Of a DNA stretch of 64,000 nucleotides, positions 53,981-64,000 are shown one piece after another (position 1 is the first letter of the stretch; each line of letters starts with the position of its first letter). This DNA is from Arthrobacter sp. CDRTa11 (GTDB taxonomy: Bacteria > Actinomycetota > Actinomycetes > Actinomycetales > Micrococcaceae): the NCBI RefSeq assembly GCF_026427775.1, contig NZ_CP044532.1, forward strand, positions 1,984,001 to 2,048,000. The letters are read 5' to 3'. A model generated the notes under the pieces. The model did not search any database. It was not told where the DNA came from and was given only the letters and a program-made list of their open reading frames with translations. The position numbers and the translations under genes were made by a program.

Positions 53981-54645
53981 TGCCCGTTCCTGAAACAGCC
54001 GCCGGCCGCACCGGCAAAGCAGGAGGAACCCCCGGTTGGGCACGAAAGTCCACTGTGGTCCTGCTGATCGCCGCGCTGGCCTTGGCTGTTTTCGGCACCA
54101 CTACGCAGACGTGGATGACGGTCAGCCTGGATCCGGACCAAGTGGGACAGGCCGGCAGTTCCCAAAGCACACTCCAGGTCCAGGGCAGCAAAGCCGCCAC
54201 GACGGTGACAGCACTGGCCCTCGTGGCGCTGGCCGGGGGACTGGCCGCATCCATCGCCGGCAGGATCGCCCGCTGGGTGGCCGCCGTCATTATCGTCCTG
54301 GCCTCAGCCGGGATCGTTGCTGCCGCCGCCACGGTGCTTGCCGACCCGCTGGCTGCCGCGCAGGGTTCCATCGCGGCCGCCACCGGTGTCACCGGGAGTG
54401 ACGCGCAAGTGTCACTGACCGCCTTCCCGGCCGTCGCCGTCGTGATCGGCATCCTGCTGGCGGTGGGCGCCGTGCTGATCATCCCGGCCGGACGGTACTG
54501 GAAGTCACGGACAAAATATGACGCCGCCACCTATGATGCGGCCAAAGGTGACACCGCCGTCGCTGGCAGCGCGGCCGCCGCTGCGGGCCCCGTAGACGAG
54601 ATTGACAGCTGGGACAGGCTGTCCCGGGGCGACGATCCCACCTGA
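53980..54645 (+). CDS. Trp-operon-associated membrane protein (TIGR02234)
   Basis: A 221-residue membrane protein with four hydrophobic helices (about 22-42, 72-92, 98-120, 150-170) of the family found between trpE and trpC in actinobacteria (Rv1610 in M. tuberculosis). The large extracytoplasmic loop between helices 1 and 2 includes TTTQTWMTVSLDP. A role in Trp transport or in membrane attachment has been guessed but not shown. Starts by 1-nt overlap with the trpE stop. The C-terminal tail is soluble and Ala/Asp-rich. Confidence 0.85.
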   Translation: MPVPETAAGRTGKAGGTPGWARKSTVVLLIAALALAVFGTTTQTWMTVSLDPDQVGQAGSSQSTLQVQGSKAATTVTALALVALAGGLAASIAGRIARWVAAVIIVLASAGIVAAAATVLADPLAAAQGSIAAATGVTGSDAQVSLTAFPAVAVVIGILLAVGAVLIIPAGRYWKSRTKYDAATYDAAKGDTAVAGSAAAAAGPVDEIDSWDRLSRGDDPT

Positions 54646-54753
54646 CCGGAGCAGGCCGGCAGGTCCGGGGGAGCAGTCCCGCGCCCTGCCGGTAAGCAGG
54701 TCCCGGCTAAAAAATGGCAGAATGTAAGCAGTATTCACCCTGAGGAGATTTCC

Positions 54754-55041
54754 ATGAGCAAAGCACCTGCGTCCGTTTCCAAGTCAGGCACCCGGACGGT
54801 TGCCCCCGGCGCCGTCGATCACAGCCAGGAACTTGGCCACGGCAACAGCCCGGCCGCCTGGACCTGCGTGATCGTTATGCTGGTAGGCGCCCTCGTTGCC
54901 TCTATCGCGTTTGTGATCAACAGCACCCCCATCTTCATCGCCGGCGCAGCCGTGATGGTCCTCGGCCTGATCCTCGGTTACGTCATGCGCAAGGCAGGCT
55001 ACGGCGTCGAAGGCAGCAAGCTGAAGAACTCCGGCCACTGA
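54754..55041 (+). CDS. HGxxPAAW-motif small membrane protein
   Basis: A 95-residue protein with the defining motif HGNSPAAWTCV (about 28-38) followed by two membrane helices (about 35-57 and 60-80) and a basic C-terminal tail with GYVMRKAGYG. Small actinobacterial membrane proteins with this motif occur next to trpC; function unknown. GAGGAGAT ribosome-binding site 6 nt upstream of ATG. Its stop overlaps the trpC ATG by 1 nt, so expression is tied to Trp synthesis. Confidence 0.88.
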   Translation: MSKAPASVSKSGTRTVAPGAVDHSQELGHGNSPAAWTCVIVMLVGALVASIAFVINSTPIFIAGAAVMVLGLILGYVMRKAGYGVEGSKLKNSGH

Positions 55042-55862
55042 TGGCGACTGTTCTCGATGACATCAATGCCGGTGTCAGGGAGGATATGGAGGCCAGGAAG
55101 CGCCTCGTTTCGATCACCGAACTGAAGGACCGGGCGGCGGCTGCGGCTCCGGCCCGGGACGCCTGGGCTGCGCTGGGCGGCCCGTCCGAGCGGCGGGACC
55201 AGCTCAAAGTCATCGCGGAAATCAAGCGCCGCAGTCCCTCCAAGGGTGACCTCGCCGCGATCGTGGATCCGGCCTCCCTCGCGGAGCAGTATGCCGACGG
55301 CGGGGCTGCAGTCATCAGCGTCCTGACCGAACAGCGGCGCTTCAATGGCTCGCTCGCGGACCTGGACGCCGTCCGGGCGCGCGTTGATGTCCCGCTGCTG
55401 CGCAAGGACTTCACGCTGGACGAGTACCAGATCTGGGAAGCCCGCGCCCACGGCGCGGACCTGATCCTGCTGATCGTCGCCGCGCTTTCCGATTCCCAGC
55501 TCCAGGACTTCAGCGCACTCAGCCGGGAACTCGGCATGAACGTGCTGGTGGAGACGCACACGGAAGAGGAAATCGAACGCGCCGTGGCTGCGGAGGCGCG
55601 GCTCATTGGCGTAAACGTGCGGAATCTGAAAACGCTCGACGTCGACCGTTCCGTTTTTGCCTCCCTCGCCGGGATGATTCCCGCCGGGGCGCTGATCATC
55701 GCCGAATCCGGTGTGCGCGGCGTGGATGATGTGACCCATTACGCCGCCAGCGGCGCGAACGCCATCCTGGTGGGCGAGGCCCTGGTCAGCGATTCCACTC
55801 CCCGTGAGCGGATCGCAGAGTTTACGGCGGCGGGGGCTGCCGCGATCGCTGCACGCGCTTGA
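55041..55862 (+). CDS. trpC: Indole-3-glycerol-phosphate synthase
   Basis: Ring-closing decarboxylation of CdRP to indole-3-glycerol phosphate. 273-residue TIM barrel; catalytic Lys in VIAEIKRRSPSKG and in LLRKDF, Glu in the VETHTEEE region, phosphate loop IIAESGVR. No fused TrpF domain. Starts with TGATG overlap. 131 bp of GC-rich palindromic spacer separates it from trpB. Confidence 0.96.
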   Translation: MATVLDDINAGVREDMEARKRLVSITELKDRAAAAAPARDAWAALGGPSERRDQLKVIAEIKRRSPSKGDLAAIVDPASLAEQYADGGAAVISVLTEQRRFNGSLADLDAVRARVDVPLLRKDFTLDEYQIWEARAHGADLILLIVAALSDSQLQDFSALSRELGMNVLVETHTEEEIERAVAAEARLIGVNVRNLKTLDVDRSVFASLAGMIPAGALIIAESGVRGVDDVTHYAASGANAILVGEALVSDSTPRERIAEFTAAGAAAIAARA

Positions 55863-55866
55863 CCAC

Positions 55867-55949
55867 CCGCGGGCCCGCGGCGGCAACAGGCACTGAAAGC
55901 CTGGAGCGCTGCTGCCCGCCTTTGCACCGCGCGGGCCATGGGCCCGCGG
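55867..55949 (+). promoter_or_regulatory. Pair of mutually complementary GC stems in the trpC-trpB spacer
   Basis: CCGCGGGCCCGCGG (self-complementary, starting near 55867) and the hairpin CGCGGGCC-ATG-GGCCCGCG (55930-55948) share sequence, so each can fold alone or pair with the other. No T-run and no Trp-rich leader peptide are seen. Could tune trpB expression or mRNA stability; could also be a simple terminator-like pause. Confidence 0.35.
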
Positions 55950-55993
55950 CACCACACTTCTGAAACGATCAACTGAACAGGACGGTGAGACTG

Positions 55994-57397
55994 ATGGTTG
56001 ACGCACCTTCAGGGAACGCTGACAACAACGCCGCGGATGCATTCCTGCAGGGCGGCTCCCTCAAGCACGCCCCGGGGCCCTACTTCGGCGGGTACGGCGG
56101 ACGCTGGATGCCCGAGTCCCTCATCGCCGCCCTGGACGAACTTGAAGACACGTTCGAAAAGGCCAAGGCGGATCCTGACTTCCTCGCCCAGATCGCGGAC
56201 CTGAACAAAAACTATTCGGGCCGGCCCTCCCTCCTGACCGAAGCCAAGCGCTTCTCCGAGCACGCAGGCGGCGCCAGGGTCTTCCTCAAGCGCGAGGACC
56301 TGAACCACACCGGATCGCACAAGATCAACAACGTGCTGGGGCAGGCCCTCCTGGCCAAGCGGATGGGCAAGACCCGTGTGATCGCCGAGACCGGGGCAGG
56401 ACAGCACGGCGTGGCAAGTGCCACCGCCGCCGCCCTGCTGGGCCTTGAATGCGTCGTCTACATGGGTGCGGAAGACTGCCGCCGGCAGGCCCTGAACGTG
56501 GCGCGCATGCAGCTGCTGGGCGCCACCGTGGTTCCTGTCGTCAACGGTTCCCAGACCCTCAAGGACGCCATCAACGACGCCCTCCGGGACTGGGTCAGCA
56601 ACGTGGACACCACCCACTACCTCCTGGGCACCGCCGCCGGGGCGCACCCGTTCCCGGCCATGGTCCGGTTCTTCCACGAAGTGATCGGCGAGGAAGCCCG
56701 GGCACAGATCCTGGACCAGACCGGAAAGCTTCCGGATGCCGTCTGCGCCTGCATTGGCGGCGGCTCCAATGCCATCGGCATCTTCCACGGTTTCCTGGAC
56801 GATCCCGAGGTCAAAATCTACGGCTTCGAGGCCGGCGGTGACGGGGTGGACACCGGACGCCATGCTGCCACCATTACGCTCGGCAAGCCGGGCGTCCTGC
56901 ACGGCGCACGGTCCTACCTCATGCAGGACGACGACGGCCAGACCATCGAGTCCCACTCCATTTCGGCAGGCCTGGACTACCCGGGGGTAGGGCCGGAGCA
57001 TGCCTACCTCGCCGACATCGGGCGGGTCAGCTACGAACCCATTACCGACAGCGAAGCGATGGACGCCTTCAAGCTGCTGTGCCAGACCGAGGGCATCATT
57101 CCGGCGATCGAGTCCTCGCACGCCCTGGCCGGCGCCATCAAGGTGGGCAAGCGGCTGACGGAGGGCAAGGCCGACCCTTCGGAGACTGTGATCATCGTCA
57201 ACCTCTCCGGCCGTGGCGACAAGGACGTGGAGACCGCAGCGGATTGGTTCGACATGCTGGATGAGGAGGGCAAGGTCAAGGGCACCAACCTTTCCACCCG
57301 CAAGCCCAAGGGCCCCTCGGACAGGGCAGCCACCGAAGCCGTTCCTGCCGCCAGCAATGCGGGGACCAACGCTGACAACAATGAGGACCAGAAGTGA
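55994..57397 (+). CDS. trpB: Tryptophan synthase beta chain
   Basis: PLP enzyme joining indole and serine. 467 residues, long at both ends compared with the usual ~400. PLP Lys in [15 protein letters not shown], phosphate loop GGGSNAIG, ammonium/indole channel motif [11 protein letters not shown]. The N-terminal ~25 residues are Asn/Ala-rich, and the C terminus ends in a disordered Ala/Asn tail. ATG 55994 is preferred (GGTGAG 5 nt upstream), with GTG 55985 as alternative. Stop overlaps trpA. Confidence 0.96.
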   Translation: MVDAPSGNADNNAADAFLQGGSLKHAPGPYFGGYGGRWMPESLIAALDELEDTFEKAKADPDFLAQIADLNKNYSGRPSLLTEAKRFSEHAGGARVFLKREDLNHTGSHKINNVLGQALLAKRMGKTRVIAETGAGQHGVASATAAALLGLECVVYMGAEDCRRQALNVARMQLLGATVVPVVNGSQTLKDAINDALRDWVSNVDTTHYLLGTAAGAHPFPAMVRFFHEVIGEEARAQILDQTGKLPDAVCACIGGGSNAIGIFHGFLDDPEVKIYGFEAGGDGVDTGRHAATITLGKPGVLHGARSYLMQDDDGQTIESHSISAGLDYPGVGPEHAYLADIGRVSYEPITDSEAMDAFKLLCQTEGIIPAIESSHALAGAIKVGKRLTEGKADPSETVIIVNLSGRGDKDVETAADWFDMLDEEGKVKGTNLSTRKPKGPSDRAATEAVPAASNAGTNADNNEDQK

Positions 57398-58203
57398 TGA
57401 CTGAACAGACGGCCAGCAAGTCGGCAGCTGCCATCGACCGTGCCCGCGACGCCGGACGCTCAGCCCTGGTGTGCTACCTGCCCGCCGGTTACCCGGATGT
57501 CCAGTCCACCATCGACGCCGGCATTGCCATGGCGAAGAACGGCGCGGACCTGATCGAAATCGGCATCCCGTACTCTGACCCGGTGATGGACGGTCCCGTC
57601 ATCCAGGCAGCCACCACAGAAGCCATCGCCAACGGTTTCCGGGTTGACAGCGTGTTCGACGTCGTCGCGGGGATCACCGCGGCTACCGACGTCGCCGTGC
57701 TGGTGATGACCTACTGGAACCCTGTGGTCAGGATGGGCGTGGACGAGTTCTCCCGCCGGCTGGCCGAGGCCGGGGGAGCGGGACTCATTACGCCGGACCT
57801 CATCCCGGACGAAGCGTCCGAGTGGTTCGCGGCCTCCGACAAATACGGACTGGACCGGGTTTTCCTCGTGGCACCCTCATCGTCTCCCGAGCGCCTGGCC
57901 ATGACGGTCAAGGCCAGCCGCGGCTTTGTCTACGCCGTCTCCATCATGGGTGTCACCGGGACCCGGCAGGATGTCAGCAGCAGCGCGGAACAGCTCGTAG
58001 CGGACACACATGCCGCCGGTGCCGAGCGTGTGTGCGTGGGGCTTGGCGTGTCCAACGCCGGCCACGTCCGGGAGATCGCCGCCTACGCGGACGGCGTGAT
58101 TGTGGGCACTGCACTGGTGGCCGCCATCCGCGACGGCGGTGTCCCCGCAGTTGCCGATCTCACCAGGGAACTCAGCGCGGGACTCGTCAGGGAAGAAGCT
58201 TAA
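57394..58203 (+). CDS. trpA: Tryptophan synthase alpha chain
   Basis: Splits indole-3-glycerol phosphate into indole and glyceraldehyde 3-phosphate. 269-residue TIM barrel; catalytic Glu and Asp in [16 protein letters not shown], with VMTYWNPV and a late GVSNAGHV phosphate loop. Start is GTG 57394 or ATG 57397, both overlapping the trpB stop. lgt follows after 6 nt. Confidence 0.96.
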   Translation: MMTEQTASKSAAAIDRARDAGRSALVCYLPAGYPDVQSTIDAGIAMAKNGADLIEIGIPYSDPVMDGPVIQAATTEAIANGFRVDSVFDVVAGITAATDVAVLVMTYWNPVVRMGVDEFSRRLAEAGGAGLITPDLIPDEASEWFAASDKYGLDRVFLVAPSSSPERLAMTVKASRGFVYAVSIMGVTGTRQDVSSSAEQLVADTHAAGAERVCVGLGVSNAGHVREIAAYADGVIVGTALVAAIRDGGVPAVADLTRELSAGLVREEA

Positions 58204-58209
58204 CCAAAC

Positions 58210-59352
58210 ATGCAGACCCTCATGTACGCCGCAGGCCTGGTGCCCGCCGCGATCCCCAGCCCGGACTGGTCCGGCTTCGACATCCCGCTGCCGTGGGGTT
58301 CGCTGCGCATCCACGCCTACGCCCTCTGCATCCTTGCCGGCATCATTGTGGGCCTTTGGCTGACCTCCATCCGGTGGGCCCGGCGGGGTGCACCCGAAGG
58401 CAGCGTGTGGGACATCGTCATCTGGGCGATTCCGTTCGGCATCATCGGCGGCCGGCTGTACCACGTGGTGTCATCCCCGGACGCCTACTTCGGCCCGGGC
58501 TTTGACGGCACCGGTGATCTCTCGCTCATCCCGCAGATCCAGCGCGGCGGGCTGGGGATCTGGGGAGCAGTGGTGCTGGGGGTCCTCGGAGCCTGGATCG
58601 GCTGCCGGCGTTCCGGCGTTAAGCTCAGCGCCTTCCTGGACGCTGCCGCACCCGGCCTGCTCCTGGCGCAGGCCGTGGGCCGCTGGGGGAACTACTTCAA
58701 CCAGGAACTCTTCGGCGGACCCACCACCCTTCCGTGGGGCCTGCAGATCGACGCTGACAACGCCAATTTCCCGGCCGGCATGCCAACGGACACCCTGTTC
58801 CACCCCACCTTCCTGTACGAGTCACTGTGGAACATCGCCGGAGTGCTGATCCTGCTGGCCCTGGACCGGAAGTTCCACTTCCGGCGCGGACGGCTCTTCT
58901 GGCTCTACGCCGTGTACTACACGCTGGGCCGGGTCTGGATCGAAGCCATGCGTATCGATGAAGCCGAGCAGATCAGCCTCCTCGGGATCACGGCCAGGCT
59001 GAATGTCTGGACCAGCATTGTGGTCCTGCTGGTGGCGTTGGCCGCGTTCATCCTGTTGGGAATGAAGGGCCGTCCGGAGCCGGACAGCCCGTATCTGGCG
59101 GGTCAGGAACCAGCCGGGGACAACGAGGAGGACGAAGGCAAACCGGTCCGGGATGCGGACTCTGTTGTCTCAGATAGTGAATCGCGTGATAATCTCCCTG
59201 ATAACCAAAGCGGTTCCGGCCACTCTTCCACCCCCAAGGAAGATGTGCCGGCATCTCCGGCGGGCACCACGTCCGTACCGGAGTCGCCGGTGGCCGGAAG
59301 TTCCGGCCACAAAGCCACAGGATCCGCGCCGGAGGCTGGCACCAGCAAGTAA
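58210..59352 (+). CDS. lgt: Prolipoprotein diacylglyceryl transferase
   Basis: Transfers diacylglycerol to the lipobox Cys of prelipoproteins in the membrane. 380 residues with seven predicted helices in the first ~285 residues and the signature GRWGNYFNQELFGGPT. The WGSLRIHAYAL region and the GGRLYHV loop are also conserved. The last ~95 residues are an acidic Ser/Pro/Glu-rich cytosolic tail found in many actinobacterial Lgt. Last gene of the trp block, as in M. tuberculosis (trpA-lgt). Confidence 0.95.
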   Translation: MQTLMYAAGLVPAAIPSPDWSGFDIPLPWGSLRIHAYALCILAGIIVGLWLTSIRWARRGAPEGSVWDIVIWAIPFGIIGGRLYHVVSSPDAYFGPGFDGTGDLSLIPQIQRGGLGIWGAVVLGVLGAWIGCRRSGVKLSAFLDAAAPGLLLAQAVGRWGNYFNQELFGGPTTLPWGLQIDADNANFPAGMPTDTLFHPTFLYESLWNIAGVLILLALDRKFHFRRGRLFWLYAVYYTLGRVWIEAMRIDEAEQISLLGITARLNVWTSIVVLLVALAAFILLGMKGRPEPDSPYLAGQEPAGDNEEDEGKPVRDADSVVSDSESRDNLPDNQSGSGHSSTPKEDVPASPAGTTSVPESPVAGSSGHKATGSAPEAGTSK

Positions 59353-59471
59353 CACGCCGGCAGGCAGGGCAAGAAGAGTCACCTCTCGAAGCGCCCGCAC
59401 ACCACAGCGTCGTGGCATCGGGGCCCACCCCGGAAAGCAAGAGCTGCTGACCGGTCCAAGCCCGGGTCAGG

Positions 59472-59515
59472 GGTCTGCGTAACTGTTAGTTCAGCAGACC
59501 GGCCTGGCCTACAAT
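59472..59515 (+). promoter_or_regulatory. Candidate gltB promoter region: inverted repeat plus -10 box
   Basis: GGTCTGC (59472-59478) and GCAGACC (59494-59500) form a perfect 7-bp inverted repeat with a 15-nt spacer. TACAAT at 59510-59515 is an excellent -10 match in the 265-bp spacer before gltB. The repeat covers the -35 area, a plausible regulator site. The rest of the spacer (59353-59471) shows nothing I can name. Confidence 0.4.
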
Positions 59516-59617
59516 TTCCAGTAGCAATAAACACTTTGTTGTGCCCATCACACAGGCTGACGAGTGGGGCCAACGTTGTCCCTTCCATACGCACGATCAG
59601 GAGGAAGGACGTCTCCC

Positions 59618-62600
59618 ATGACCCAAACTCTTCACACTCCCAGTTGGTCCGAACCGGACCAGCCTGTGGCCGCCATGTCGCCATTCGAGCGCTTCGCGGC
59701 CCTTCCGGAGGCACGTGGGCTCTACAACCCGGAGCAGGAGAAGGACGCCTGCGGTCTTGCAATCATCGCCACCCTCCGCGGTGAGCCCGGCTACGACATT
59801 GTTGACGCCGCCTTGACTGCCCTGCGCAACCTTGAGCACCGCGGTGCCGTCGGCGCGGACGAAGGAACCGGCGACGGCGCCGGACTCCTGATGCAGATCC
59901 CGGACGAGTTCTTCCGGGCAGTCACCGAATTCGAACTCCCGGCCCCCGGCCAGTACGTTGCGGGCACGGCTTTCCTCCCTGCCGAGCAGCGCGAAGCCGA
60001 TGCCGCGAAGGCCGGAATCGAAGGCCTGGCCGCGGACGAGGGCCTGGTGGTCCTTGGCTGGCGCGAGGTGCCAATCGTTGCAGACCTGGTCGGTGCCATG
60101 GCCCGTGCCTGCATGCCGTACTTCTCGCAGCCCTTCCTGGCCTCGGCCACCGGCGAGGAACTGGACCGGAACGAGCTGGACTCCCGGGCCTGGCGCCTCC
60201 GCAAGCGCGCGCAGAACAAGTTCGGCGTGTACTTCCCGTCGCTGTCCTCCCGGACCATCGTCTACAAGGGCATGCTGACCACCGCGCAGCTGGAGCCGTT
60301 CTACCCGGACCTCTCGGACAAGCGGTTCAAGACCAAGCTGGCCATCGTCCACTCCCGGTTCTCCACCAACACGTTCCCGTCCTGGCCGCTGGCCCAGCCG
60401 TTCCGCACCATCGCGCACAACGGCGAAATCAACACGGTCAAGGGCAACCGGAACTGGATGCGTGCCCGCCAGTCGCAGCTTGCCAACCCGCTCCTGGGGG
60501 ACTCCCCGGAGGAGCTGTATCCCATCTGCACCCCTGGCGCGTCCGACTCCGCCTCCTTCGACGAGGTGGCGGAACTGCTCTGGTTGTCCGGCCGGCCCAT
60601 CACGCACTCGATCATGATGATGATCCCCGAGGCCTGGGAAAACCACGCCACCATGGATCCGGCACGGCGCGCATTTTATGAGTACCACTCGCTGCTGATG
60701 GAACCGTGGGACGGCCCTGCAGCCGTGTCCTTCACCGACGGCAACCTGGTGGGTGCCACCCTTGACCGCAACGGGCTGCGCCCCGGACGCTACTGGATCA
60801 CCGAGGACGGCCTGATCGTCTTCGCCTCCGAAGTCGGCGTGATCGACGTCGAAGCCTCCAAGGTGGTCAAAAAGGGCCGCGTTTCGCCGGGCAAGATGTT
60901 CCTGGTGGATACGGACAGCGGCCGCATCATCGACGACGAAGAGGTCAAGGCCGAGGTCGCCGCGGCGAATCCCTGGGCCGAGTGGGTCAAGGACAACCTG
61001 ATCGACCTCAACGAACTTCCCGAGCGCGAGCACGTGGTCCACACCGCTGCCTCGGTGAACATCCGCCAGCGCACCTTCGGCTACACCACCGAAGAGCTCA
61101 AGATCCTGCTCGGCCCGATGGCCCGCACCGGCGCAGAGCCGCTGGGTGCCATGGGTTCCGATACCCCCGTGGCCGTGCTGTCCAAGCGTCCGCGGCTGCT
61201 CTTTGACTACTTTGTGCAGTCCTTCGCGCAGGTCACCAATCCGCCGCTGGACGCCATCCGCGAAGAGCTTGTCACCTCCCTCACCTGTGCCATCGGCCCC
61301 AACGGGAACCTGCTGGACACCAAGCAGGTCCGCCAGCCCCAGGTTTCGCTGCCGTTCCCGGTGATCAACAACGACCAGCTGGCCAAGATCGCCAACATCG
61401 AAAACGCCGACGGCGACAAGGTGGCCATGAAGGTCCGCGGCCTCTACCGCCCGGAAGGCGGCGAGAACGCGCTCCGCGCCCGGCTCACCGAAATCTGCGA
61501 GCAGGTTTCCGGCGCCATCAACCGCGGCGTGCAGTACGTGGTGCTGTCCGACCGTGACTCCAACGCGCAGTGGGCACCCATCCCGTCGCTGCTGCTGGTC
61601 AGCGCCGTGCACCACCACCTGCTCCGCAGCGCCAACCGCACCAAGACCGCCTTGGTGGTTGAGGCCGGCGACGTCCGGGAAACGCACCACGTGGCCGTGC
61701 TGGTGGGCTATGGCGCTTCCGCCGTAAACCCGTACCTGGCCATGGAATCCGTGGAACAGCTCATCGCCTCCGGCGACGTTGTGGGCGTGACCCCGCAGGA
61801 CGGCGTCTACAACCTCATCAAGGGCCTGGGCAAGGGTGTCCTGAAGATCATGTCCAAGATGGGCATCTCCACCGTGGCGTCCTACACCGGCGCACAGACG
61901 TTCGAGGCCCTGGGCCTCGGGCAGGAACTCGTGGACGAATTCTTCGCGGGAACGCACTCCCAGCTTGGCGGTGTGGGCCTCGACGTCATCGCCGCTGAAG
62001 TTTCGGCGCGCCACCAGATGGCCTACCCCGAGGGCGGCATCGAACAGCCGCACCGGCCCCTGCTGGGCGGCGGCGAGTACCAGTGGCGCCGCGACGGCGA
62101 GCCGCACCTGTTCAACCCGGAGACGGTTTTCCGCCTGCAGCACGCCACGCGTGAGCGTCGCTACGACATCTTCAAGTCCTACACCAGGGGCGTTGACGAC
62201 CAGTCCGAGAACCTGATGACCCTGCGTGGCCTGCTGAAGTTCAAGACCGGCCAGCGTCCCGCGGTTCCGCTGGAGGAAGTGGAGCCAGTCTCCAGCATCG
62301 TCAAGCGGTTCTCCACGGGTGCCATGAGCTACGGCTCCATCTCCCAGGAGGCGCACGAAACCCTGGCGATCGCCATGAACCAGTTGGGCGGCAAGTCCAA
62401 CACCGGTGAAGGCGGCGAGGACGTGGACCGCCTGCTGGACCCGAAGCGCCGCTCCGCCGTGAAGCAGATCGCCTCCGGCCGGTTCGGTGTGACCAGCCTG
62501 TACCTGAGCAACGCCGACGACATCCAGATCAAGATGGCGCAGGGTGCCAAGCCCGGCGAAGGTGGCCAGCTGATGGCGCAGAAGGTCTACCCCTGGGTGG

Positions 62601-64000
62601 CCCGCACGCGGCACTCAACCCCCGGCGTCGGACTGATCTCGCCGCCTCCGCACCACGACATCTACTCGATCGAGGACCTCGCGCAGCTCATCTACGATGC
62701 GAAGCGCGCCAACCCCTCGGCCCGTGTACACGTCAAGCTGGTATCGGAAGTCGGGATCGGCACTGTGGCGTCCGGCGTGACCAAGGCGAAGGCCGACGTC
62801 GTACTGGTTTCCGGCCATGACGGCGGAACCGGCGCTTCCCCCCTGAATTCGCTCAAGCATGCCGGTGTGCCTTGGGAGCTGGGGCTCGCAGAGACCCAGC
62901 AGACCCTGATGCTGAACGGTCTCCGTGACCGTGTGGTGGTGCAGGTGGACGGCCAGCTCAAGACCGGCCGCGACGTCGTGATCGCGGCGCTGCTCGGCGG
63001 CGAGGAGTTCGGTTTCGCCACCGCTCCGCTGGTGGTGTCCGGCTGCATCATGATGCGCGTCTGCCACCTGGACACCTGCCCGGTAGGCGTAGCGACGCAG
63101 AACCCTGAGCTGCGTTCTCGCTTCAACGGCAAGCCCGAGTTTGTGGTCAACTTCTTCGAATTCCTTGCCGAGGAAGTCCGCGAGATCCTTGCCGAGCTTG
63201 GTTTCCGCAGCCTGGAGGAGGCGATCGGCCACGCCGAAATGCTGGATGCCCGCGAGGCGATCAACCACTGGAAGGCCGATGGCCTGGACCTTGATCCGAT
63301 CCTGCACGGACTCGAGTTTGATGATGATGCGCCGCTGCGGAACCTCACGTCGCAAAACCACGAGCTGGACAAGCACTTTGACCAGCGCCTGATCACCATG
63401 GCCACCGAGGCGCTGACTGACCGCAGCCCGGTCAAGATCGCCGTGGACGTCATCAACACGGACCGCTCCGTGGGAACCATGCTGGGCCACGTTGTGACCA
63501 AGACGTTCAGCACCGACGTCCTGGCGACGGACACCATCGACATCACGCTGACCGGAACGGCCGGCCAGTCGCTGGGCGCCTTCCTGCCGGCCGGCATCAC
63601 GCTGCGCCTGTTCGGTGACTCCAACGACTACGTGGGCAAGGGCCTTTCCGGCGGACGGATCATCGTCCGGCCGGACCGCACCAACGTGTTCAAGGCGGAA
63701 AACAACGTCATCGCCGGAAACGTGATCGGCTACGGCGCCACCAGCGGCGAGATGTACCTCCGCGGCCAGGTGGGCGAACGCTTCCTGGTGCGCAACTCCG
63801 GTGCAACAGCCGTTGTTGAAGGCATTGGCGACCATGGCTGCGAGTACATGACGGGCGGCCAGACGCTGATCATCGGCCGCACCGGGCGCAACTTCGGTGC
63901 CGGCATGTCCGGCGGCACGGCCTATGTGCTGGACCTGCAGACCACGCGGGTGAACAAGGACGCCCTGCAGAGCGGCGAACTCCAGCTCCTCGAGCTCGAC
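59618..64000 (+). CDS. gltB: Glutamate synthase (NADPH) large subunit, 3' end beyond window
   Basis: GOGAT alpha chain: makes two glutamates from glutamine and 2-oxoglutarate. The visible part is 1461 codons, with only ~50-70 missing by comparison with the family length of ~1500-1530. ATG 59618 with AGGAGGAAGGA upstream. A 44-residue propeptide precedes Cys45 (DACGLAII), which becomes the N-terminal glutaminase nucleophile. The synthase domain lies from about 800; the [3Fe-4S] cysteines are C1143, C1149 and C1154 ([12 protein letters not shown]); a C-terminal GXGXG beta-helix domain starts near 1260. gltD should follow outside the window. Confidence 0.97.
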   Translation, partial: MTQTLHTPSWSEPDQPVAAMSPFERFAALPEARGLYNPEQEKDACGLAIIATLRGEPGYDIVDAALTALRNLEHRGAVGADEGTGDGAGLLMQIPDEFFRAVTEFELPAPGQYVAGTAFLPAEQREADAAKAGIEGLAADEGLVVLGWREVPIVADLVGAMARACMPYFSQPFLASATGEELDRNELDSRAWRLRKRAQNKFGVYFPSLSSRTIVYKGMLTTAQLEPFYPDLSDKRFKTKLAIVHSRFSTNTFPSWPLAQPFRTIAHNGEINTVKGNRNWMRARQSQLANPLLGDSPEELYPICTPGASDSASFDEVAELLWLSGRPITHSIMMMIPEAWENHATMDPARRAFYEYHSLLMEPWDGPAAVSFTDGNLVGATLDRNGLRPGRYWITEDGLIVFASEVGVIDVEASKVVKKGRVSPGKMFLVDTDSGRIIDDEEVKAEVAAANPWAEWVKDNLIDLNELPEREHVVHTAASVNIRQRTFGYTTEELKILLGPMARTGAEPLGAMGSDTPVAVLSKRPRLLFDYFVQSFAQVTNPPLDAIREELVTSLTCAIGPNGNLLDTKQVRQPQVSLPFPVINNDQLAKIANIENADGDKVAMKVRGLYRPEGGENALRARLTEICEQVSGAINRGVQYVVLSDRDSNAQWAPIPSLLLVSAVHHHLLRSANRTKTALVVEAGDVRETHHVAVLVGYGASAVNPYLAMESVEQLIASGDVVGVTPQDGVYNLIKGLGKGVLKIMSKMGISTVASYTGAQTFEALGLGQELVDEFFAGTHSQLGGVGLDVIAAEVSARHQMAYPEGGIEQPHRPLLGGGEYQWRRDGEPHLFNPETVFRLQHATRERRYDIFKSYTRGVDDQSENLMTLRGLLKFKTGQRPAVPLEEVEPVSSIVKRFSTGAMSYGSISQEAHETLAIAMNQLGGKSNTGEGGEDVDRLLDPKRRSAVKQIASGRFGVTSLYLSNADDIQIKMAQGAKPGEGGQLMAQKVYPWVARTRHSTPGVGLISPPPHHDIYSIEDLAQLIYDAKRANPSARVHVKLVSEVGIGTVASGVTKAKADVVLVSGHDGGTGASPLNSLKHAGVPWELGLAETQQTLMLNGLRDRVVVQVDGQLKTGRDVVIAALLGGEEFGFATAPLVVSGCIMMRVCHLDTCPVGVATQNPELRSRFNGKPEFVVNFFEFLAEEVREILAELGFRSLEEAIGHAEMLDAREAINHWKADGLDLDPILHGLEFDDDAPLRNLTSQNHELDKHFDQRLITMATEALTDRSPVKIAVDVINTDRSVGTMLGHVVTKTFSTDVLATDTIDITLTGTAGQSLGAFLPAGITLRLFGDSNDYVGKGLSGGRIIVRPDRTNVFKAENNVIAGNVIGYGATSGEMYLRGQVGERFLVRNSGATAVVEGIGDHGCEYMTGGQTLIIGRTGRNFGAGMSGGTAYVLDLQTTRVNKDALQSGELQLLELD

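Noticed and set aside
59597..62614. 1005-codon minus-strand open frame opposite gltB
   Set aside because: Antisense shadow of gltB with His/Gly/Val-rich nonsense composition.

Overview
The window is a 64 kb piece of chromosome from a high-GC actinobacterium, most likely the Micrococcaceae (Arthrobacter/Pseudarthrobacter type). This is inferred from codon use, from actinobacteria-only families (SepH/DUF3071, DUF4193, DUF3093, DUF3710, DUF3159, DUF3000, HGxxPAAW membrane protein, TIGR02234), from gene order, and from GTG/TTG starts and TAnnnT -10 boxes. There are no insertion sequences, prophages, CRISPR arrays or rRNA genes. Nearly every base is explained by ordinary core genes, so the interest lies in a few small modules and in non-coding structure.

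Layout. 1-9765: a conserved block (partial sepH, DUF4193, DUF3093, dut, DUF3710, OB-fold protein, DUF3159, two TrkA/RCK proteins, a KimA-like potassium transporter, a TRAM-domain RNA methyltransferase) resembling M. tuberculosis Rv2699c-Rv2689c. 9931-18066: aconitase, dxs, a DUF402 protein, an unknown gene, an aldo/keto reductase and a nucleoside hydrolase. 18123-21425: an ECF transporter (S, T and fused A-A subunits) behind a compact structured leader. 21597-35307: mostly minus-strand genes: fatty-acid beta-oxidation pair, RNase D, DUF3000, a DUF6421-SDR-threonine aldolase-like operon, msrB, YbaK, SufE and a sulfurtransferase; a membrane-anchored alpha/beta hydrolase is on the plus strand. 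35525-38391: zapE, benE and an orphan MT0933-like antitoxin. 38584-39493: six tRNA genes. 39586-43690: a PD-(D/E)XK-type protein, then def-fmt-rsmB. 43766-48755: rpe and a riboflavin operon (FMN riboswitch, a 27-codon leader ORF, ribD-ribE-ribB-ribA-ribH). 48851-52227: hisE, hisG, hisF and hisI with a TIGR03085 gene in between. 52364-59352: trpE, two small membrane proteins, trpC, trpB, trpA, lgt. 59618-64000: gltB, cut by the right edge.

How it works together. Most genes serve amino-acid (His, Trp, Glu), riboflavin and isoprenoid synthesis, translation start and end processing (fmt, def), rRNA/tRNA modification and sulfur handling. Frequent 4-bp ATGA/GTGA overlaps show tight translational coupling within operons.

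The best candidates for less-described biology are: (1) a KimA-like K+ importer divergent from two RCK proteins with no TrkH/KtrB channel in view; (2) a nucleoside hydrolase-ECF transporter cassette of unknown substrate behind a three-way-junction leader; (3) the DUF6421-SDR-aldolase operon; (4) a small ORF between the FMN riboswitch and ribD; (5) a family of long inverted repeats between convergent genes. All functional proposals rest on reading the sequence and on family knowledge; no searches were run.
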